Source: JANQTF01 sp036835375
GTDB lineage: Bacteria; Bacteroidota; Bacteroidia; J057
Length of the DNA stretch: 25,267 nt
Assembly (NCBI GenBank): GCA_036835375.1
Contig: DAITMB010000074.1
Coordinates: 1 to 25,267 of the forward strand
Direction of reading: 5' to 3'
Translations under genes and position numbers: made by a program
Part shown: in pieces, positions 8,101 through 20,100 of the stretch
Position numbering within the stretch: position 1 is the first letter of the stretch
Layout: each line of letters opens with the position of its first letter
Notes under the pieces: model-generated
The model's database searches: none
What the model saw: the letters and a program-made list of their open reading frames with translations, nothing else
Told to the model about the DNA's origin: nothing

Positions 8101-11100
8101 CATTCACATTTGTCACAGTGAGGCTCACGGTGTATTGTCCCGGATTCTGGTAGGTCTTGCTCGGGTGGCGCACAATGGAGCTTGTGCCGTCGCCGAAGTT
8201 CCATAGCCAGCTGATGAGGGTCGTATCGCCGATGGAAAGGTCGGTGAAATTGACCACCATCCCTGGACATCCTAAGCCTTGGTCAAGTGAGAAATTCGGC
8301 TGAGGATTCGACAAGCGAATGTATTCCACCTTGGTTGTAGTATCGCGACAGCCGTTGAGGTCCATCGCGACCAACGTTACGGTGTATCGACCGTCGTTTT
8401 GGTACACATGGGTGGGAAACTGTTGGCTGTTGCTGTTACCATCTCCAAAGCTCCATCTCCAGTCAATGATCGGATAATCGCCGAGGGTGAGGTCTTTGAA
8501 ATAGACACTCTTTGGCGCACAACCCACGGTGTCGGTGCTCAAGAAATTGGCGATTGGAATTGTCAATGCTTCCACTTGGCGGGTGAAGCTGCTGCTACAA
8601 CCCCGGTTGTCTGTCGTGGTGAGGTTCACTGCATACACGCCGGGCGTGAAGTAGGTGTGGAGCGGATTCTGAGCGGTGGAACTCGTTCCATCTCCGAAAT
8701 TCCAGCTCCAAGCAACCACAGGTGCCGACACCCCGACAGACTGGTCGGTGAAGGTGACATTGAACGGTGTACAGCCTTGAGGCAAGGAAGGACTGAACTG
8801 TGTGCCAGGACCAGCCAAAACCTCCACAAAGTTGTTTTTCACCACTGTGTGGCTACATCCCAAGACATTGGTCACGGTCAGCTCCACGGTGTACATTCCG
8901 CCAGTCGTGTATAGATGGGTCGGATTGGCTACGGTAGAAATGCTTCCATCTCCAAACCTCCACAACCAACTCACGATGGTCCGATCAGCAATGCTCAGAT
9001 CTGTAAAGCTCACCACGGTACCAGGACAAATCTGGTTGGCGGACTTGGTGAAATCAGCGACCGGGTGGCTCAGTCGGATAAAAGGTGCCCGAAGCATCGT
9101 ATCCCCACATCCATTGGCATCCATTACCCGAAGGGCCACATCATAATTTCCATCCGCGACATAAGTGTGGATCGGAAACTGGGAGATGCTGGTGTTGCCA
9201 TCGCCAAAGGTCCAGGTCCAACTCATGATCGGCGCATCGCCAGGATCGGAAAGGTCCAGAAACTGGATGGTTCTCGGCGCACAACCGATCGTATCGGAGG
9301 CTGTGAAATCCGCCCTCGGAGACACGAATACGGTGATCGGCTGGATGGAAGTGTCCCGACATCCATAGGTGTCTGTCGCAATCAGTCGCACGGGATATTG
9401 GCCCGGATCGCTAAAGACACTGCTTGGATTGGCAAAATTACTGGTGCTTCCATTGTCGAAGTTCCAGGAATAAGACGTGATCGGACCAGAGGTCGCCACG
9501 GTGGTGTTGGTGAAGTTCACAGTCAATGGAGAACAACCCGATGCAGACGATGGGACGAAATCAGCCTGCGGCTTCTGGAGCACCTGAATATAGGCGGGGC
9601 GGACCAGCAAGTCTTCACAACCAAAGAGGTTGCGCACGCGCAGCGAGACCGTGTAGGTACCACTGTTGGCATAGGTGTGGACAGGATTGGCCTGCGCAGA
9701 GGTCGTGCCGTCGCCAAAGTCCCACAACCATTGAATCAGGGTGGTGTCCGCTAGCGATTGGTCCTGAAACTGCACTCCAGTGCCTGGGCATACCACCGTT
9801 TGCAATGCTGCAAAGGCAGCTTCCGGGTGGCTGAGCTTCACGTACTGTGGCTTGATGAGGGTACTTTGGCACCCAAACGCGTCGGTGATTCGGAGAGACA
9901 CATCATACACTCCATCATTGGCATAGAGATGCATCGGGAAGGGTCCCACCGATGTGCCGCCATCTCCAAAGTTCCAGTTCCATGAAGCGATGGGCGCAGA
10001 CGCCAAGGACTGATCTGTGAACAAGATGGTACTGGGCGCGCAACCAAGGCTGTCACTGGCAGTGAAGGCCGGAGACGGCAAGGCCAGCGAAGTCATCGAA
10101 TGTGTAGCTGTATCGGCACATCCATTCGCGTCAATAGCTACCAGCCTAACGTTATAGGTTCCGCTGTTAAGGAAGGTGTGGCTGGGATTCGGCAAGGTGC
10201 TCAAGGTCCCGTCACCAAAGTTCCATTGGAAGCCTACCAGCGGACTCGGCGTTCCTGCTGAGATATTCCTAAATGGAAGGCTGAACGGCGTACAGCCCGT
10301 AGAATCTGTCGGCGTAAAGGCCGCGATAGGCTGCTGGAAGATGTTGATGATGTTGTTTCGAACAATGGTATCGGAGCAACCCAACACATTGGTCACAATG
10401 AGTCTTACACTATAGGTGCCGGGCTGGTGGTAGGCATAGTTGGGGTTTCGCTGGGTAGAACTTCCACCATCCCCAAAGGTCCACTGCCAAGAGACAATCG
10501 TCGTGTCCACCACCGTGAGATCCCTGAATCCGACCACCGTGCCGGGACAACCCATACCGGGATTCCAGGTAAATGCTGCTCCCGGATGCCGCAGGCGAAT
10601 ATAAGCCGGCTTGGTATGGGACTGAACGCAACCATAGATGTCAGTCACAGTAAGCGTGACGGGATACAAGCCGTCGGTTGCATACACATGAGTAGGATTG
10701 GCCGCGGTGGACGTATTGCCATCACCGAAATCCCACAGATAAGCCACGATCGGGTGAACGCCCGAAGCCATTTGGGAGAATTGGATCACTTCAGGCGAAC
10801 ATCCCACCGTCTTGTTTGATACAAAATTCACCGTTGGTAGTGGACGCACCTGGATTGTCATCGCCGTGTCATCGGTACATCCGTTGCCATCCATCACGCG
10901 CAGGATCACTGTGTAGGCACCGCTGGTGGCATAGGTATGCTGCGGATTGATGTCTGTTGAGAACACGCCATCGCCAAAGCTCCATTCGTAGGAAATCAGG
11001 ATCGCAGAGTTGCCGACCGACCCATTATTGAAGCTCACCGTAAGTGGCTCGCATCCATCGGTGCTGCTAGGGGCGAAGCTGGCCACAGGAGCTGTGAGGA

Positions 11101-14100
11101 CCGTTATAAGCCCTTCTTCACTGTCTTGACATCCTTGAGAATTGGTGATAGTGAGTCGCACGGTGTACACCCCAGGCGTTTGGAAGGCATGGGTGACTTG
11201 CGATCCAGTCGCTGTGCCGCCATCTCCAAAGTCCCACTGCCAATTCACAATTGGGAAGTCAGGGACCGATGCATCACGAAACTGGACGAAGGTCCCCGGA
11301 CACACCTCATCATTGTCCTGGAAGAAGGAAGCACGTGGGCGAGTCAGGTTAATGTAGTTGACCTTGGTCAAGCTGTCGGAGCACCCATATTGATCTGTCA
11401 CGATGAGGCTCACCGTATAAGATCCCGTGTTTTGATAGCTGTGAATCGGATTTTGCACCGTGGAGGTCGCGCCGTCGCCAAAGCTCCACTGCCAGGACAC
11501 GAGGTTGCCTGCGCTGGTACTGAGGTCGAAGAAAGCAGTTTGTTCAGCACATCCTACCGTGTCGGAGGAGAAAAAATTGGCCGCAGGGGGCACCACAGAG
11601 CGCATGTTCTGCGAATGAGTGGCAAAACAGCCCTTATTGTCCACCACCCGAAGGGTCGCAACATAGGTTCCCGGGAATTTATATACCACCGAAGGATTGC
11701 GCAGGATAGAGCTATCTCCGTTGCCAAAGGTCCAGGACCAAGACACGACCGGATCGGGATTTCCGGCAGACTGATCTTGGAATGCCACTGTCAAAGGGTT
11801 ACAGCCTATTGAATCCGACACGAGAAAATCAGCCGTGGGGGGTGTCAGCACCCGCACGTAGGCCGTTTTGGTGGCAGTATGGCTACAGTTGAGGATGTTG
11901 GTCACGGTGAGAGACACTGTGTACAATCCGGGTGTGCCATAGGTTTTTGTAGGATTCGGCAGATTTGAAGAAGTGCCATCCCCAAAGTTCCAGCTCCAAC
12001 TCATCAGCGTGGTGTCAGGCAGCGAGTTGTCAAAGAATTGGATCAGGGTATTGGGACAAATTTCCTGATCTGACACATCAAAATCTGCCACTGGATGCGT
12101 GAGCTCAATGTATTGAGGCTTGCTCAGCGTGTCGCGACATCCGTTGACATCCCCTACAATCAACGACACATCATAGACACCATCGTTGAGGTAAGTCGTC
12201 ACGGGAACGGGCGAAGAAGACGTATTCCCATCGCCAAATGTCCAGCTCCAGAAATTGAGTGCTGCACTGGACTGGGTTTGATCGAAAAAGGTGATTGTCG
12301 CCGGTGAGCAGCCAAAACTGTCGCTGGCCACAAAGTCCGCCACGGGATTCGCAAATACCCGAATGGTCCGGGTAGCTGTGTCAGTACAACCCAATGCATC
12401 GGTCGCAACCAAGGTCACGGTGTAGTTCCCCGGCACGGGATAGGTGAGATTGCGTTGCACAAGCGCAGAAGTCACTCCATTTCCGAAGTCCCAGGACCAG
12501 CTCACCACAGGCTGAGAATTGATGGTCGTGGTGTTGGTGAAGGGCACAAAAAACGGCGCACATCCCTCAGCGACGGGCACCGTGAAGGCCGCGTCTGGCC
12601 GTGTGTTCACCGTGATGACATTGGTTTTGATCATGGTATCCACGCAACCAAGCACATTCGTTACGATCAGGCGCACCGTGTAACTTCCTGCACTGGCGTA
12701 GGTATGCGAAGGATTTTGCACCAAGGATCCTGTGCCATCTCCAAAGCTCCAACTCCAGCTTGCCAAGGTGGTATCAGCCAGCGTCATGTCAGAGAAGCTG
12801 ACCATGGCACCGGGACAGATGGTCGTCGCAGACATCGAAAATTCTGCTTCAGGATTGCGCATCCTGATGTATTGTGGCCGAGTGAGCGTCTGCTGACAGC
12901 CATTGGCATCCGTGACCGTGAGGGACACTTGGTAAGCGCCGTTGCTCGTATAGGTGTGCTGTGGAGAGCGGAGGGTGGAGGTAGCTCCATCTCCAAAACT
13001 CCAGTTCCATGCCACGGGCAGCGCACTGCCCGAAGAAATGTCGGTAAATCGGACCAATGCAGGCGGACATCCCATCGTCTGGTTAGCGAAGAAATCTGCC
13101 GTAGGTAAGGTGTTTACCGTTAGGTTGGCGTCAGCAGTGTCCCGACAACCGAATACGTCAGTCACCACCAAAGTCACGTCATAGTTGCCCGCAACAGGAT
13201 AGGTCTGCGAAGGAGGGTTGGCCAGAGTAGAGGTATTCCCGTTGTCAAAATTCCAGCTCCATGCGCTCATCGGGAAAGTTCCCGGGGTAGAATTATCCTG
13301 AAATTGCACCATCAATGGGACACAATGTGCGCTGTCTCTCGGCAAAGTACCCGCTGTAGGCGGCGTGTACACCCGAATGGGCGTGGCAAACACCACTACA
13401 TCACTACAGCCTAAGGTATTGGTCACCGTGAGGGTCACAGCGTAAGTGCCCGGCTGGTGATACACATAGAAGGGATGCTGGGCCGAGGAGACACCCCCAT
13501 CACCGAAATCCCACTGCCAACTTACAATCGGAAAATCAGGAATGGACGCATCTCGGAACGAGACCTGTGTGCCTGGACACAGCTCCGTGAGGGAGGCCGT
13601 CATTCTTGCGTCAGGATGAGTGAGGCGAATGTAGGATGGCTTCACAAGGGTGTGTGTACATCCGTTGAGGTCCGTCACGGTCAGCGTCACAGTGTACACA
13701 CCGTCGGCCACGAAGGTGTGGGTGGGGTTGCGCAGCGTCGAGGTATTCCCATCCCCAAAATTCCACAGCCATGCATTGATGGCAGCAGTACCCGTCGAGA
13801 GGTCGCTGAAAGTGATCGCTCTTGGCGCACAGCCCACTGTGTCGGAAGCCGTAAAGTTGGCCACGGGCAGTTGGTAGGCAGTCACGCTTTGGCTCGTCGT
13901 CGTGGCACATCCGTTGGCATCGGTCGTGGTGAGCGACACAGTATATGCCCCCGAAGCGGTGTAAGTGTAGGTTGGATTCTGAACCAAACTGGTCGCTCCA
14001 TTGCCAAAGTTCCAGTTCCAGGCGACCAAAGGCGATGCCCCAGGGCTGGATCCATCGGTAAAGGTCACCGCATGAGGGATACAATCTGCTGGATCTGAGA

Positions 14101-17100
14101 CCGTGAAGCTTGCCACAGGTGGTGCCAAGACCGTGATGGAGTTGGCCGTAGTCAGGGTGTCGCGGCAACCCAAAATATTGGTTACAATCAGCTGAATGCT
14201 ATACATTCCAGCGCTCGCATAAGAATGCGATGGATTCTGCAAATTGGAGATGGTGCCATCCCCAAAGTTCCAGCGCCAAGTCGTGATCGTGGTGTCGGGG
14301 ATGGAAGTATCGGTGAAGGTGACCCCAACCGGGATCCCAGGACAGACCAGACTTTGGTCCACCGTAAATCCAGCCACAGGGTGCGACAACCGAATGTACT
14401 CGTTGCGGGTAAAGGTATCGCGACAACCGAAAATGTCTCCCACGATCAAGGTCACGTCATATTCCCCGTCAGTGTCATACACGTGCACGGGGTTGGACAC
14501 CATCACTGCACTGTCGCCATCGCCAAAGTACCATTTCCAGTAGTTGAGGCTAGCACTGGAGGTGGAGGTGTTGGTGAATCTCACTGTTCGAGGCGAACAG
14601 CCGAGGGTATCGGGCGAAAAGAAGTTGGCAACCGGAATCTGCCGCGCTCTCACCACTTTGCTCGTATTAGCTACGCAGCCATTCGCGTCTGTGGTGGTCA
14701 AATTCACGGTGTACAGTCCTGGCACATTCCAAGTGTAAGCGGGATGTTGGGCGAGCGAACTATCCCCATTTCCAAAAGACCAATTCCACCCAACCAAAGC
14801 TCCGTCGCCCGGCACGGTGACATCCGTGAAAGCAATGGTCAATGGGGTACAATTCGCAGAATCGCTCATCGCAAAAGCGGGTGCTGGCGGCACGCGTACC
14901 GAGATCACATTTACCTTTGATTCGGTATCGGTACACCCCAAAATATTCGTCACGGTCAAGGTCACCGTGTAGGTGCCCGCTCCGGCATAGCTATGGCTCG
15001 GATGCTGAGCTGTCGATGTGCTGCCATCTCCAAAGTCCCACAGCCAGGCTATGAGGGTTGTGTCGGGAACAGAAATATCGTTGAAGGTCACCCCGACTGG
15101 TTCGTTGGGACACACGATGCTGTTGTTGTAGCCGAAGTTGGCCACTGGGTGACGCAAGCGAATGTAAGAGGCTTTGGTCACACTGTCGCGGCAGCCGTTT
15201 TGGTCGGTCACCACGAGTTTCACCGTGTAGGTCCCATCATTGAGATAGGTGTGGGTGGGGTTGGGAGAAGTGGAAGTATTGCCATCGCCAAAGTCCCAGC
15301 GCCAGCTGGTCTTCACGTAAGGCGTGGTGCTGAGATCGCTGAAAGTAATCGCGATCGGCGCACATCCCACGCGTTGATTGGCGATAAAATCTACTGATGG
15401 CACTTCGAAAACCTGCACATTTCGGGTGTAGCTATCAGAGCATCCGTTGTTGTCGGTGACTGTGAGTCGCACGGTGTACACGCCAGGCGCCTGATAGAGG
15501 TAGGTTGGTGCTGGCAACACGGAGCTGCCACCGTCTCCAAAGTCCCAGGCGTAGTTCACAATATTTCCTGTGCCGTTGCTGCTGGCATCGGTAAAAGACA
15601 CTGTCAGCGGATCGCAACCCGTTGAGGGGGTGTACACAAAGGAAGCAGTGGGTGGCACATACACCGTGATAAATGTCGATTTGGTGATGGTGTCACTACA
15701 GGTGATGCCATCGGTGGCAATCAAGGTCACTGCATAGGTGCCCGGGTTGGTATAAGTGTGGGTGGGATTCTGGCTATAAGAAGGTGGCGTTCCGTCACCG
15801 AAGTTCCAGATCCAATTTACCATCGGAAATCTACCGGAGGAATTATCGGTGAATGTCGCCGTGGTGCCGGGACACAGAATGGCTTGGCTGACGAAAAAAT
15901 CCGCCGTGGGATGATCCAGGGCGATGTAATTCGTCCGCGTGAGTGAATCCTGGCAGCCATTGAGGTCCCTGACCACCAATTTCACCGAATACGTCCCATC
16001 GTTGAGATAGGTATTCGTGGGGTTTTGGCTGGTGCCCTGATTTCCATCACCGAAGGACCAGTTCCACGCCACTGGCGCATTGGCCCCTGTGCTCATGTCC
16101 ACAAAGTTGATCGACGTAATGGCACAGCCCACGGTGTCGCCCGCGATAAAATTCGCCCTCGGATTGGGGTGAATGTAAACCGGACGACTTACGGTGTCCC
16201 TACAGCCGTTGGCATCGGTGATTTGCAGACTAATGGTGTAGGTTCCAGGATTTACATACAGAAAACTGGCATTGGGACTGGTAGTTCCTGCTCCCGTACC
16301 AAAGTCCCAGAGATAGCCTGTGAGCGGAGCGCCACTGGGGGTAGAGGCACTGCTGACGAGGATATTGGCCGGCAAACATGCGGCGGTGTCNNNNNNNNNN
16401 NNNNNNNNNNNNNNNNNNNNNNNNNNNNNNNNNNNNNNNNNNNNNNNNNNNNNNNNNNNNNNNNNNNNNNNNNNNNNNNNNNNNNNNNNNAGCCGAATGT
16501 AATCCACCCGGGTGAGAGTGTTCACACAACCGTTGGCGTCGGTGACCCTGAGGCTCACCGTGTAACTGCCATCCATTGCATAAGTGTGTGTCGGATTGCG
16601 CAGAGTCGAGGTATTGCCATCGCCGAAATCCCAGAGCCAGGCTACGGCAGGACTGAGCCCGAGGGTCTGGTCTGTAAAGGCAACCGCAATCGGCGCACAA
16701 CCATAGCGGAAGGCACTGAAGTCCACCGGAGGAAGCGGATCAACCGTGATGGTTCTGGTTGTGGAACCCACGCAACCTTGGTTGTCGGTGACGACAAGCG
16801 AGGCCGTGTATATTCCGGAATTGGTGTAAAGGTGCGGCGCGATCGTCTGGCCTGTGGCGACGCCTCCGTCACCAAAGTTCCAGACCCAGCTCACCAAGGG
16901 GAAAGCCCCTGTCGAACTTTCCGTAAAGGCGACAGGAAACGGGACACAATCCCGATTGTCACTCACTGTGAATACCGCAGTGGGCGGACCCGTGACCTCA
17001 ATCAGGATCGGGGAAGTCGAAGTGTCCACACAACCATCGGAAGTCGTGACGATCAAATTCACGGTAAATGTTCCCGTGGTGAGGTAGGTGTGCGTGGGAT

Positions 17101-20100
17101 TGACAGCGGTTGAAGTATTTCCATCACCAAAATCCCAAAGGAATCCTATAATGGTGGTTTTAGAGGTAGAGGTGTTGTTGAAATTCACCACTTGGCCCAA
17201 ACATATCTTGGTCTGGCTGCTGGTGAAGCTTACCACAGGCAAGGGCAGAACCTCGATGCTGTCATTGCTGCCCACCGCGACGCGGCATCCAAATTCATCC
17301 TCTATCACCATGATCGGGCTGGCGGTGGTGTCATTGAGGTATGTGTGGGTGGCATTGGGCCCAATGTCCACGGCACCGTCGCCAAAGAAGAACTCATAGG
17401 TCCAGAGTGGATTCGGGCTCGTAGCCTGAAAATCCACTTCCAAGGGATTACACCCTACCAATGGGTTGAAGGTGAATGCACCATTGGGTCCGTCGATGGT
17501 AATGAAATTATTGCGGCGCAAGGTATCGCGACAGCCTTCAGCCGTGGTCACAATCAGGGTCACGTCGAATGACCCTGCGGTGGCATAAATCTTCGAAGGA
17601 TTGCGCAAATTCGAGCTACTTCCATCACCAAACTCCCAGTAGGAGCTCACGACGTTGGCGCTCGATTGATTGGTAAAGTTCACCGTCAAAGGAGGGCAAG
17701 TCGCTGTGGTCTGGTCCGCGATGAACATGGCTGTGGGTCGCCCGACGTTGATAAAGCCTGCCTTCACCCGCGTGTGGGTACATCCATTGAGGTCCGTAGC
17801 GCTGAGTGACACGGTGTAGGAGGCATTTGCAGGATAAACCTTGGAAGGATTGACGGTCGTGGAAGTGGTGCCGTCACCAAAATCCCAGAGATAGCTCAGC
17901 CCTGTGCCAGTAGATTGATTTACGAAAGTGATGAAAGCGCCCGGACAAGAGATGGTATCGTTCGAAGTAAAATTGGCATTCGGGAAGGTCGGATTGATAT
18001 AGTTATTCTTCGTGATGGTTCGGCTACATCCCTCCGAATCCAGCACCGTGAGTTGCACCTGATACAGGCCCGCTTGGGTGAAGGTGTAGGTAGGATTCTG
18101 CTGCGTGGACACGCCCCCATCGCCAAATTGCCAAAGCCAGTTGGTGATGGTGGTGCCGGCGTCAGCTACCGAAAGATCGGAGAAGGTGACCGGGAGCGGT
18201 GCACAACCCGTGAAGAGGTTGGCGGTGAATTCCGGGTCTGGACCTACCACCCGGATGTAAGCTGTGCGCACCAAAGTATCCTGACACACACCGTCTGAAG
18301 CAATTAGGCGAACGGTGTATGTCCCCGGCTGGGTGTATTGATAACTGGGATTGGCCGCCGTGGACGTGCCCCCATCGCCGAAGTCCCAGACATAGTTGGC
18401 AGATCCGAGCGAAAAATTATTGAAATTCACTGTTAAAGGTGCACAACCCAGTAGGACATCCGCTGTGAAGGCTGCCTGCGGATTGGTGATCACGACAGGG
18501 ATCTGGATGTCGTCAGTGCAACCACTGATGGCGTCGGTGACGACGAGCGAGACGTTGAAGTTGCCGGGGGTGGTGAAGGTGTGAACTGGATTTTGCTGAG
18601 TGGAGGTATTGCCATCGCCAAAGTTCCAGTTCCAGCTCGTAGCGTTGATCGATTCGTCGAAAAAAGAAATCGACACAGGCGTGCCACAACCCTGCATGGG
18701 CTGAGCGAGAAAGTCGGCGATTGGGCCGTTGATGGTGATGAAATTGGGACGGATCAAGGTATCGAAGCATCCGAAATGCTCTACGATGAGTGTGACGTCA
18801 AACACGCCAGTGTCTTGGTACTGATGGACTGGATTCGGCACATTCGCACCATTTCCATCACCAAAATTCCAGAACCATGCGGTCCCGGTCCCGGTAGTGA
18901 GGTCGATAAAGTTGACGTCATTTCCCACACACGCCGTACGCGGCATGGCGTTGAAGTTCACCAACGGTCTTTCTCCCACTTCGATGAATTGGAAGATCTC
19001 GGTATCCTGACATCCGCTTGCCGTGGTTATAGTGAGCGACACAGTGTACTGGCCCGGGACAGTGTAGGTGTGGGTAGGACTAGCCATTCCGGAAAAATTT
19101 CCGTCGCCAAAGTTCCAAAACCAAGTCACGATTGGATCGGCTGGAGAGGTGCTAATGTCAAAAAAATTGACTGTCAGCGGTACACATCCTTGCTGGACAT
19201 TGGTCAAAAACGCGGCGTTGGGCTCCTGAAGACGAACATAGTTGGGAATCGTCTCGGTGGACTGGCAACCATTGGCAGCCGTCACTGTGAGGCTCACGGT
19301 GTAGTTGCCGGGATTGGTATAGACGCCGATGGGGTTGTTGGCGGGGGAGACCTGGCCGTTGCCAAGGTTCCACTGCCAAGCAACAATGTTGCCGAGGGAG
19401 AGGTCGGTAAAATTCACGACCAAGGGGCTTTCGCATCCCACCGGATCGGGCGCCATAAATGCCGCGGCAGGCGAGACATTGACTGTGACAGCACCGACGC
19501 GCAACTCTGTGTCTGAGCACCCCGCCGGATTGATGGCCTGAAGCACGACATTATAAGTCCCTGGCACCGCATAGGTATGGGTAGGATTCGCAGCGGTGGA
19601 CGTATTTCCGTCGCCAAAATTCCACAGATAGCTGCTCGCTCCCACTGACTGGTTGAGAAACTGCACATTTTGCCCGGTACAGGTGGTAGGGTTGACGACG
19701 ATAAAATCAGCCAGTGGCTGATTTACAAAGATGAAATCACTTTTCGATTCGGAGGCTTGACAGCCCGTCGGATCGGTGATGGTGAGGCTGACAGTAAAGG
19801 TTCCTGTCGTATTATAGACTTTGGTGGGATTAGTGGCAGCGGAGGTAGTGCCGTCGCCAAAATCCCAGAGATATGTATATGCGCCTGCAGGGCTAACATT
19901 TCGGGTGAAAGTGACCGTGTGGGGAGCAGCACAGCCATTGGGTGCATTGGCAGTGAAGTCCACCACCGCAGGAGAGGTCACCGTTACGAGGTCGTTTCGA
20001 ATGAGGGTGGCCCGGCAGCCGTTGTCATCCTCCACCACGAGGGTCACATCATAGGTCCCGGCAGATTGATAGGAGTGGGCGGGGTTGGGATCCGCGCTCA

